NCBI GenBank assembly: GCA_024628785.1
Contig: CP102405.1
Span: 1,674,001 to 1,738,000 of the forward strand
DNA from: Fusobacteria bacterium ZRK30
Lineage (GTDB): Bacteria; Fusobacteriota; Fusobacteriia; Fusobacteriales; Fusobacteriaceae
Length of the DNA stretch: 64,000 bases
Reading direction: 5' to 3'
How positions within the stretch are numbered: position 1 is the stretch's first letter; every line of letters starts with the position of its first letter. Shown here piece after piece: positions 1-7,600 of the stretch. The position numbers were made by a program, and so were the translations under genes. Under the pieces are notes generated by a model that was not told the origin of the DNA, did no database searches, and saw only the letters and a program-made list of their open reading frames with translations.

Positions 1-909
1 CACAGCTAAGTTATAAGAAAGGTCAAAGGTAGCTTGGGCTTGGTTTTTAGCATCATTTAAAACAGTTCCCTCTAATTCTCCCCTTTCAACCATTGCAAGA
101 GCTTCTGGAAGAGCATCTATTCCGAATACCGGTATATCCGATCTTCCGGCTGCTTTTAATGACTCTATTGCTCCGAATGCCATCCCATCATTATTTGCTA
201 TAACTACCTCAATCTTATCTTTATTAGGGCCTGCAATCCATGCATCCATCTTATCTTTAGCCATTGCTGTATCCCACATTGCTGTATCTAAATGTAATGC
301 TTCTGTATCTATACCTTTTTCATTTAAAGTCTTTACTGCCCATTCAGTTCTGGCTTCAGCATCTGGATGACCAGGTTCTCCTTTTAGCAATACAAATTGA
401 ATCTTTCCATCTTTATTTAAATCCCATTTATCACTGTTATTCATCCAGTGCTTGGCAATGAGTTCACCTTGAATTACCCCTGACTCCTTAGAATCTGTTC
501 CCACATAGTATACTTTGTCATATGAATTCATATCTTTTTGAGATGGTTCCTTATTGAAAAAGACCACTGGTTTATTTTCTTCCTTAGCTTTATTGATAAT
601 AGTCGAGGCAGAAGCAGGGTCTACTAAGTTTACAGCTAAAACATCCATTCCCTTAGATAAAAATACATCTATTTGATCATTTTGAGTAGACTGGTTATTT
701 TGTGAATCTACCAGATCAAGTTTGATTCCTTTGGCACTTGATATTTTACCCAGATCTTGTCTCAACACAGACATAAAGTTATCGTCAAACTTATAAATAG
801 CTACTCCGATCTTAGGTGCACTTTCACCCTCTGTAGTTGCTGATTTTTCATTTCCACCACAAGCTGTTATCGCTGCTACCATTGCCATTACTGCAAATAT
901 TTTCTTCAT
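1..909 (-). CDS. mglB: Galactose/glucose-binding lipoprotein (partial)
   Basis: This is the substrate-binding subunit of an ABC sugar importer, probably for galactose, methyl-galactoside or glucose. The gene starts at 909 behind a GGGGAT ribosome site and runs off the window's left edge, so the C-terminus is missing and about 303 residues are visible. The first residues form a lipoprotein signal with a lipobox ending at Cys17 (AAITACGG). The type I periplasmic-binding fold shows in [10 protein letters not shown], the repeated '[10 protein letters not shown]' strand and [15 protein letters not shown]. The family normally continues with mglA and mglC downstream, which here would lie outside the window. 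The family call is firm; the exact sugar is inferred from the family. Confidence 0.85.
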   Translation of the reverse strand, partial: MKKIFAVMAMVAAITACGGNEKSATTEGESAPKIGVAIYKFDDNFMSVLRQDLGKISSAKGIKLDLVDSQNNQSTQNDQIDVFLSKGMDVLAVNLVDPASASTIINKAKEENKPVVFFNKEPSQKDMNSYDKVYYVGTDSKESGVIQGELIAKHWMNNSDKWDLNKDGKIQFVLLKGEPGHPDAEARTEWAVKTLNEKGIDTEALHLDTAMWDTAMAKDKMDAWIAGPNKDKIEVVIANNDGMAFGAIESLKAAGRSDIPVFGIDALPEALAMVERGELEGTVLNDAKNQAQATFDLSYNLAV

Positions 910-1273
910 ATAGATCCCCCTAAATTTTATTTTTAATACAATACCCTTTAATAAAATTTACCCCATGATTTTTTAAATGTCAAATCATTTTTAACTGAGT
1001 TAATAAAGTTATTTTCATTTTTATGTATATATAACATATATGATTTTTTGTTTTTCTTTACCTATAGGATATTAGGAGGATCTTTTAAAGCTATTATTTA
1101 TTTATTTTAATTTTAAATACTTTTTTTATAGTACGAAAAAGTTATTTTATAGTAAAAAATCATCAACAAAACTAATAATCACTGATTTATCAATTTAATA
1201 TATATATTTTTAATATAGTGAAAAAATTGATATTATACTTGTATAAATAAGATTTCAATAGGAGGAAATAAAA
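910..1273. other. Intergenic region, mglB / small gene
   Basis: No coding region is seen. This is the divergent control region of mglB (leftward) and the 46-codon gene (rightward). It is very AT-rich with short TA runs near 1027 and 1200, which are non-coding. A GGAGG ribosome site at 1261-1265 belongs to the small gene. No operator could be assigned. Confidence 0.5.
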
Positions 1274-1414
1274 ATGGCAAGAATTAAAAGAGCAGGAATA
1301 AACTTTTTAAACTTTTTCAGAGCAGAGGAGATCTTACCAGCTGAATTTAAAGGACATCATGAATTAGAAAACTTCGATAAGATTCAAAACACAGAATTTT
1401 ATATCAACTTCTAA
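1274..1414 (+). CDS. Small 46-residue protein, unknown
   Basis: A compact gene in its own transcription unit: a strong GGAGG ribosome site 8 bases before the ATG, 46 codons, and a rho-independent terminator 15 bases after the stop. The product begins MARIKRAGINFLNFF and ends TEFYINF. It is basic and aromatic at the start (RIKRAGINFLNFFR) and mixed-charge in the second half, with two neighbouring His residues (GHHELENF). It has no signal peptide and no convincing membrane segment, although INFLNFF could form one face of an amphipathic helix. I do not recognise the family. The ribosome site plus terminator make it a likely real gene. Confidence 0.6.
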   Translation: MARIKRAGINFLNFFRAEEILPAEFKGHHELENFDKIQNTEFYINF

Positions 1415-1428
1415 GAAGAATTTCAAAA

Positions 1429-1468
1429 GAGAGATCGCAGATTAGTTTGAATCTGAGATCTCTTTTTT
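1429..1468 (+). terminator. Intrinsic terminator of the small gene
   Basis: The inverted repeat GAGATC(g)CAGATT / AATCTG(a)GATCTC is followed by a run of six T. It sits directly behind the 46-codon gene. Confidence 0.8.
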
Positions 1469-1488
1469 CATATCTATTTCATATATAA

Positions 1489-1611
1489 AGAAAGTTAGGA
1501 AAAATCTAACTGCAAGGGTCATCACCATAATTCTAATAATTTTTTCAGAAATTAAGAATTATGAGAGAAACTCGCTTTGCTCAGACAATCGGATATTTTC
1601 CTAAACTTTCT
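1489..1611. repeat. Inverted-repeat-bounded element, distant copy of the 3'-end repeat
   Basis: The element is bounded by AGAAAGTTAGGAAAAAT on the left and its near-complement ATTTTCCTAAACTTTCT on the right. Its inner left part (GCAAGGGtCATCACCA) resembles the core of the repeats at 42650 and 44521 (GCAAGGGgATCACCA). No coding region is present. It could be a degenerate miniature mobile element; kinship with the other copies is tentative. Confidence 0.4.
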
Positions 1612-1669
1612 ATACATATTCCATTTACGATATTTTTAAAATGTCGATTTTAATAATAATAGCCCTTAT

Positions 1670-1759
1670 TTACTTCTCTCTTAATTTCTTAGACTCCCTA
1701 ATAGCCTTTTTCTTATTTTTGTATTCTTCAAAATACATATTAGAATGTTTTGACCCATA
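1670..1759 (-). pseudogene. Remnant of a second copy of the lipoprotein tail
   Basis: An open stretch of about 29 codons ends in FEEYKNKKKAIRESKKLREK-stop and has a stop immediately upstream and no start. It closely echoes the tail of the gene just upstream (LEEYKKDRRKALKEYKKLQ). I read it as the relic of a duplicated or replaced immunity-type gene at the outer edge of the toxin locus. The likeness is seen in sequence; its origin is inferred. Confidence 0.45.
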
Positions 1760-1766
1760 TCAAATT

Positions 1767-2336
1767 TTATGATGTCCATATTTCTTTAAGGGTTTCAAAT
1801 ATATTTTGTTTTTCTTCTTTCTTCTTTTCTGCTTTTTCTTTCTCTTTCTGTAATTTTTTATATTCTTTAAGAGCTTTTCTTCTATCCTTTTTATATTCTT
1901 CCAACGGACCTAAATATATGGTTTTTTCAGTATCTATATTCAATCCATCAAGAAAAAGGTTTACTTTTGTTATAAATATGTATTTTTTGAATTTTACAGG
2001 AGGGACATCTACGATTCTTGTCCCGTCAACTTTAACCTTACCAAAATATATCTCCATACCATCATCTGTAACATTAGGAACAGTTTCATCTAATCTAACC
2101 ACTTGACTTTTTAAAGGGATATTCCAGTTATACTCTACCCCTCCAGAATGACTCTTAATGACAATATTGTCTTTTGAAATAGGTAAATAGTATTCTTTAT
2201 CCTTATATATTACTTTAATTTTATCACTTAATACCTCAACATGTTTTGATCTGTAAGCTTTGCCATCTATTACTTCATACTCATTAGGTGCTATAACTAC
2301 ATATGATAAAGAAGTCTTTTCATCATATTTATCCAT
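1767..2336 (-). CDS. Putative immunity lipoprotein, C-terminal part (out of frame)
   Basis: This is a 189-codon open frame beginning MDKYDEKTSLSYVV. It has a predicted mostly beta N-terminal two thirds and a highly charged Lys/Glu coiled-coil tail (EEYKKDRRKALKEYKKLQ). It overlaps the lipoprotein signal ORF at 2297-2491 in another frame. Removing one TA unit from the (TA)8 tract at 2347-2363 would fuse the two into one 240-residue lipoprotein. The GGAGG before its own ATG is only about 4 bases away, too close for comfortable independent initiation. Its position directly after a detached toxin module suggests an immunity role, which is inference. I do not recognise the domain. Confidence 0.6.
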   Translation of the reverse strand: MDKYDEKTSLSYVVIAPNEYEVIDGKAYRSKHVEVLSDKIKVIYKDKEYYLPISKDNIVIKSHSGGVEYNWNIPLKSQVVRLDETVPNVTDDGMEIYFGKVKVDGTRIVDVPPVKFKKYIFITKVNLFLDGLNIDTEKTIYLGPLEEYKKDRRKALKEYKKLQKEKEKAEKKKEEKQNIFETLKEIWTS

Positions 2337-2491
2337 GATCCCTCCGTATATATATATATATATTTCTCATATTCTTTATTTGGAGTATAACTAATTGGCT
2401 GGTCATCGAAAGAATATTCTTTGAATGTGGTACTGCATCCCGATAAAATTAGTATTAAAAATATTAAGACTGATTTTAATATTTTTTTCAT
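2297..2491 (-). CDS. Putative immunity lipoprotein, N-terminal part (frameshifted)
   Basis: The 64-codon ORF opens with a classic lipoprotein signal (SVLIFLILILSGCSTT, lipidated Cys19) and then reads SFDDQPISYTPNKEYEK into a Tyr-Ile run encoded by (TA)8. After that it is in the wrong frame and ends 14 codons on. Its ATG directly abuts the TAA of the toxin module (TAAATG), so the two are translationally coupled. That is the usual toxin-immunity arrangement. As read, the product would be truncated; a one-unit change in the TA tract would restore a 240-residue lipoprotein. A sequencing error in the tract cannot be excluded. Confidence 0.65.
   Translation of the reverse strand: MKKILKSVLIFLILILSGCSTTFKEYSFDDQPISYTPNKEYEKYIYIYTEGSWINMMKRLLYHM
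2347..2363. repeat. (TA)8 tract inside the lipoprotein gene
   Basis: A 17-base alternating TA run lies exactly where the signal-bearing ORF and the downstream ORF change frame. Dinucleotide tracts of this kind are known substrates for slipped-strand mispairing. Loss of one unit joins the frames; as sequenced they are not joined. Confidence 0.8.
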
Positions 2492-3925
2492 TTATTTTCC
2501 TCCTTTTTCTATAAATTCTTTTATTTTTCCCGAAATATGTTTTGCCTTCTCTCCTTTTCCCCGCTTAATACTGTTTGGTCTTTCATATTTTATTTCTCCA
2601 TTTTTATCAGTAGTTTTTACCATATCAAAGTGATAGTTTTTCATTGGATGATATTTATCTCCTCTCGTTGTCACCTCATTCCCTGTAATATATTTTAAGA
2701 TATCGCCTTCATTAAACAGAACATTTACATGTTCTTCTCCTACTATATCTTCTATATCTTTTAGATCTTTTTCTGTTACTGCACTTCCTGCAAACACCAG
2801 TTCACCTACATTTTCCCTTATCAGTTTTTTTCCTTCTTCGGTTTTATTCAATGTCTTTAGTACTTGAGTTAACTTTATTGTCCCTTGACTATGTGCCATC
2901 ATACCATTTAATAATGATGGTTGTTCTTTAATAATATCTGTTAAATCTTTTGCATTAATATTACTCCCCATCAATATCCCTACTTTTCCTACTGCAGATT
3001 CTATAACATCCGCTATAATACCATTTGTCGGGTTATGTATAGATAACATATGGATAGTTTCACCATTTGTTATCGCATCTAAATTTTCTTCTGAAATAGT
3101 CCCGTTAAATGTACCTTCTACTGCCCCTTCCAGTGTGTTTCCTATCCCATTTAATGATACCCTTATATCAGGATTGTTTTTTTTGATCTCTTCATATTCT
3201 TCCTTTGTTATTACTTGAGTTACTACTTTTAGCTGTGCTACCCCATCTTTGTATAATGATTCCCCATTTTCATCTTTGACAGCTTCAACCATATTGACAT
3301 ACAATTTTTCTTGACCTCTTACAATAGCATCAGATTCTCCTAAGATACCTCCATTTGTTGCTTTTGTTGGAACAATCCCTAAGGTTTCATTGAATAATTT
3401 TTTATCAACTATTTTTTCAATTTCGCCATATGTCTTTTTAAACCCTTCTTCCATCTCTTCTTCCAGATTGTATTTCCCACCTGTTGCAGTGTCTAAATCT
3501 TTTCCAAGGGTTTTCCCATGTTCTCCCATTATATCTTGTACTTCACTCCACTCTCTTACCTCAGAATCATACTCAGCATTTATACTATCCACAGTGACAT
3601 CTTTTGTTACCTCTTGCCCCTTACTTTCATCTCTGTTGATATCAGGGTTTTGTTCCTTTCCTCCTACTATTACTTTTCCATCTCCTATAGTTGCCCGTGT
3701 GGTTTGTTCCCTATCTAGAGCACCATAATTTCCTCCTACACTTCCTTCATATTCGCTTCCACCTTCTATTTTGTTTCTTGATAAATTACCATTTATCCCT
3801 ATATCTATCCCCTTATCTTTATCTTTTATATCTGTAAAAGTTAAACTTCCAGTATCAAGAGTAGTATTTTCTCCTTTGGAGGCTTTAGATAATTTATACC
3901 TTTTATTAGAACTCCCAACTATCAT
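2492..3925 (-). CDS. Orphan CdiA-type C-terminal toxin module
   Basis: A 477-codon module without signal peptide or TPS domain. Its residues from about 20 to 90 (NTTLDTGSLTFTDIKDKDKG to TIGDGKVIVGG) are nearly identical to the segment just before the variable tip of the large exoprotein upstream. After that point the two diverge completely. The unique part carries IHNPTNGIIADVIES and NGMMAHSQGTIKL; the latter resembles a lipase nucleophile elbow (H-S-x-G), so an alpha/beta-hydrolase toxin acting on lipids is possible. This matches the 'orphan' cassettes of contact-dependent inhibition loci, which are silent until recombined onto the main gene. The start at 3925 forms an ATGA overlap with an upstream remnant. 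The cassette reading is strong; the enzyme activity is a weak inference. Confidence 0.75.
   Translation of the reverse strand: MIVGSSNKRYKLSKASKGENTTLDTGSLTFTDIKDKDKGIDIGINGNLSRNKIEGGSEYEGSVGGNYGALDREQTTRATIGDGKVIVGGKEQNPDINRDESKGQEVTKDVTVDSINAEYDSEVREWSEVQDIMGEHGKTLGKDLDTATGGKYNLEEEMEEGFKKTYGEIEKIVDKKLFNETLGIVPTKATNGGILGESDAIVRGQEKLYVNMVEAVKDENGESLYKDGVAQLKVVTQVITKEEYEEIKKNNPDIRVSLNGIGNTLEGAVEGTFNGTISEENLDAITNGETIHMLSIHNPTNGIIADVIESAVGKVGILMGSNINAKDLTDIIKEQPSLLNGMMAHSQGTIKLTQVLKTLNKTEEGKKLIRENVGELVFAGSAVTEKDLKDIEDIVGEEHVNVLFNEGDILKYITGNEVTTRGDKYHPMKNYHFDMVKTTDKNGEIKYERPNSIKRGKGEKAKHISGKIKEFIEKGGK
3659..3869. repeat. 211-bp direct repeat, orphan-module copy
   Basis: It matches 5034-5244 base for base with a single mismatch. 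It marks the shared conserved segment of the orphan toxin module and the main exoprotein gene, and homology ends sharply at both borders. It is a ready site for homologous recombination that would delete 1,375 bp and swap the toxin tip. Confidence 0.95.
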
Positions 3926-4053
3926 TGAGAGTTCTGTAAAAGAGATAATTTTATTTTGTCCAATATATCAATGCCTATCTTAAAACGATTGGAATCCACC
4001 TTAATACCAATATCAAGGTTGGCATGATAATTATTTTCAATAGTCGATTTTTT
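3922..4053 (-). pseudogene. Relic of a gene tail before the orphan module
   Basis: An open stretch of 43 codons follows a TAG and has no start. It ends VDSNRFKIGIDILDKIKLSL...NSQ-stop, and its TGA overlaps the ATG of the orphan module (ATGA). It is likely the surviving C-terminus of an earlier immunity or toxin gene displaced by cassette turnover. I do not recognise the family. Confidence 0.4.
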
Positions 4054-4104
4054 CTAAGATAATAAAAATAAAGAATATTAAAGATATCTAATTGTCTTTA
4101 TTTT

Positions 4105-4620
4105 TTAAACACTTCCCGCCAAACCAACCATCATTACTAATCCAAACGTAAATAAAATTAATACTGACACAAGACTAGGCATAATAATAATTTTAAGCAA
4201 TTTCTCTTTCTTAAAACGATAAAAACAATATATATTTATGAAATAAAAGGCAATATAAAGTAAGATACATAATACAATGTATTGCTTTACCCACCCTATC
4301 AAAATAAAAGCATACACTTGAAGCAATGTATATATATATATATATATATCGATTTTACTAATGGTATTATCAATTTTTTTCATCGTAAAACCATAAAGTA
4401 CCATTCCTAATAATGAAGCTCCTATAAAAATAGTGTTAAAATTCGACTCATAAAATTCATAAAAAAAAGTTCCAATACTAAATATCATAGCAATTTCTAT
4501 GCAAAATATAAATGCTGGGTATAGTATAATTTCTTTAACTATCATTGTTTTTATAAAATTACATATATATAATAATATTAATAAAAATAGTATTAAAAAT
4601 GTTAGTGCTATAAAAATCAT
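4105..4620 (-). CDS. Membrane protein, putative immunity protein of the large exoprotein
   Basis: A 171-residue, very hydrophobic protein with about five membrane segments: residues 1-22, a stretch around 30-55 that may be two, about 60-80, about 95-120, and about 145-170. Its ATG lies two bases after the stop of the 2,375-codon exoprotein gene, the position occupied by cdiI in contact-dependent inhibition loci. The family is not recognised. A membrane location would fit protection against a toxin that acts at or crosses the inner membrane. A 21-base TA tract encodes IDIYIYIYT in the middle of the protein, so slippage would truncate it; as sequenced the frame is intact. The immunity role is inferred from position only. 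Confidence 0.6.
   Translation of the reverse strand: MIFIALTFLILFLLILLYICNFIKTMIVKEIILYPAFIFCIEIAMIFSIGTFFYEFYESNFNTIFIGASLLGMVLYGFTMKKIDNTISKIDIYIYIYTLLQVYAFILIGWVKQYIVLCILLYIAFYFINIYCFYRFKKEKLLKIIIMPSLVSVLILFTFGLVMMVGLAGSV
4329..4349. repeat. (TA)10 tract inside the membrane immunity candidate
   Basis: A 21-base alternating TA run lies inside the 171-codon gene and is read as Tyr-Ile repeats. A change of one unit would shift the frame. The same kind of tract sits in the other immunity candidate at 2347-2363. Confidence 0.8.
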
Positions 4621-4622
4621 TT

Positions 4623-7600
4623 TTATTCCCCCTCAAAATATTCATCTTTATCCTTTAGATTTTCTTTTGCTGCGTCTACTTGTGGTTTTAAAACTAAATT
4701 TACATGTGTATCAAAAGTTTGCTTACTGATTGTTTCCCTTTCTTCCCTAGTGGTAGGATCGTCTCTTCCTGTTCCATACTTTATCCAAAGCTTAACATCG
4801 CTTGTACTTCCTTTTGTATGTAAATATATATCTCTTGGTCCGTTTATATTTACTTCTCCTCCCGCTATATTATATGTTCCATCATTTATCCCATCTTTTA
4901 TCACCTTTCCAGTTTTTTTATTAAACACTACTTCCTCCCCTTTTGTATTCATATATTTTTCATTTGGAAGATTTAGATTTACTTTTAATTTACCATTTGT
5001 ATCTCTTTCTATATTATGAAATATAGAGGCACCTCCTCCTACTATTACTTTTCCATCTCCTATAGTTGCCCGTGTGGTTTGTTCCCTATCTAGAGCACCA
5101 TAATTTCCTCCTACACTTCCTTCATATTCGCTTCCACCTTCTATTTTGTTTCTTGATAAATTACCATTTATCCCTATATCCATCCCCTTATCTTTATCTT
5201 TTATATCTGTAAAAGTTAAACTTCCAGTATCAAGAGTAGTATTTCCTCCTCCTAATAACCCTCCTACTATATTTGTATTACCATTTATTGTTATCTCTGA
5301 GTTTTCAATCCCTATAATAGAACTTTGATTATTAACCCATTCTTTCTCATAATCACTATAGTTAACTCCTATTCCTCCTGAGAGGGAGCTGTCTCCTCCT
5401 CCACTTGCATTTATATTTATTCCAATATTTTTAGATTTTCCAGTATCTTGCACACTTTCTATCACTAGATTATCTATATCTATTTCCACCTCATTCCCTA
5501 TGATATTTCCACCTTTTATTGTAAGGTCTTCTCCTGAAATATCTACCTTGTTTCCTGCTATAAATTCTGAATTAGAATGTATAGTTTCGCTATTTGATCC
5601 TTTAGATCCTCCTATACCTCCTGATATTTGACCAGTCATGAAATTGAGTTCTCCACTTATATTCATTGATGAAGATTCTCCTTTGTTTGTGCTTTCCCCG
5701 CTAATAATATTGATATTTTCTCCAGAGTCGAGACTTATATCATTTCCTGCTGTTACCTTAGCACCCTCAAAGTTCATATTACCATTATCAGTTTTTAAAG
5801 TTACATCATTATTTGCTGTTATTGTGCTTCCTACTCTATTTGTACTGTCTTGACTACTCTCATCTTTTGATAGTTCTATCTTTCCATATATCCCAGCACT
5901 AGTTCCTTCACTTGATGGTCCATTTATTATATTGTTTATAGCATTCAACCCACCTTCATTTCCTGCTAGAGATTCATTTAAATCTTTTCCACTTATTAGA
6001 CTACTTGCGACATTAACTACTTCTGGTAGATCTTTTATCCCTTTTGTAGCATTGACCATAGAGTCAAAAGTATCTTTTATTCCAGATAGATCTACTCCTA
6101 CACTTAGTTTTATTTCTCCTTTTTCATTTTTCTCACTACTGCTATGAATCTCATCTCTACCAATAATATTAATCTCGTTTACTGCCTCGATATCTACATT
6201 ATTTCCAACTATATCACTAGCCTCAACATTAGTATTATTTCCACTAATTATTTTAATATCTCCATCACTTGATATATTACTACCAACAACTTTAGTATCC
6301 AAGCTTGTATTTTTGTTTTTTTCTATACTAGTACTTATTCCCACCTCGATACTTGGTCCATCTACACTTCCAAATAACGAAGTTCCATATTTTGTTTTCT
6401 GTTTTTGTTTTTTAGTTATATCATCGACTGCCATAATATTTACATTATTTTCACTATCTAATAAAATATCTCCTCCACTTTCTATATCAGATCCTAAGAT
6501 ATTTATATTTCCATTTTTAGACTGAATTTCTAAATTCCCAACAGAACCAATATTAGACCCTACGTTTGTATACTTAGTTTCAACTTCCTTTTGAGATCTT
6601 CCGCTAAGTCCCATAAATCCACTCTTCACACTCTGTTTAGAATCTATACTTCCTTTCATAGCAGAACTAATATTCACGTTGTTTACTGCCCCTATCGAGA
6701 TATCTCCCTCACTGAGGACATTGCTTCCTGCCACATTAACATTGTTTCCTGATACTATCAGCGTGTCACTTCCAGAGACCAGATTACTGCTGTTTAGGTT
6801 TTCATTATATTTAATCTCTGTTGTAGTTTTCCCCCTGCCCCATGATTTTTCCCTTGTTTTCTGCTTCTCATAATAGTCAGAATCAATAGTTGCTGTGATA
6901 TTTATATCATTTCCTGCTTCTAGAGAAAGATTTTTTTCTGCTGCTATATCCGATCCGATTACATCGATATTTTTTTTAGCAGAAAGAGAAACATTTTCTC
7001 CACTTACTAAACTACCTTTATTTCTTACACTTTCCTTGATGGTATAGTTTTTACTGCCACCTTTCTTTTCATAGTTGTATATCTCATCGGAGCCGATTAC
7101 GACCTCATTTCCTTCTAATTCAACATTCCTCTTACCTTTTATCTCGCTTCCTATATTTATTATCTTATCTCCACTGATTTTTATATTGTTCCCTGCCTCT
7201 ATCACCCCTGTGTTTTCAAGACTTGATCTAATCTTTTGATCTATATTTGTATTTACCCTTTTAGTGTTTATATTACTGATTTTCCCATTAACTGACTCTA
7301 AGATCAAATCATTTTTAGCCTTGATAGCAGCACCAATATTATCTATATCATTAGCAGATACTATACTTATATTGTTTCCTACTATCTTTGCTATTCCCCC
7401 GCCTTTTATGGTTTTATTCAAAAGTGAATCTATATCTATCTTAAGATCTCCATCTGATTTTATTACCCCTGTATTATCTAATTCCAGGGCTGTTATTTCC
7501 ATCTTATCCCCGGCAGAAAGACCAGTCCGGTTACTACCTTCCAATGAAGCCAGTGTCTCTTTAGAGAGATAGACTTTAGGGACCAAAACATCCACACCAT

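Noticed and set aside
1020-1215. TA runs upstream of the small gene as phase-variation tracts
   Set aside because: They are short and interrupted and lie in AT-rich non-coding DNA; nothing suggests a switching role.
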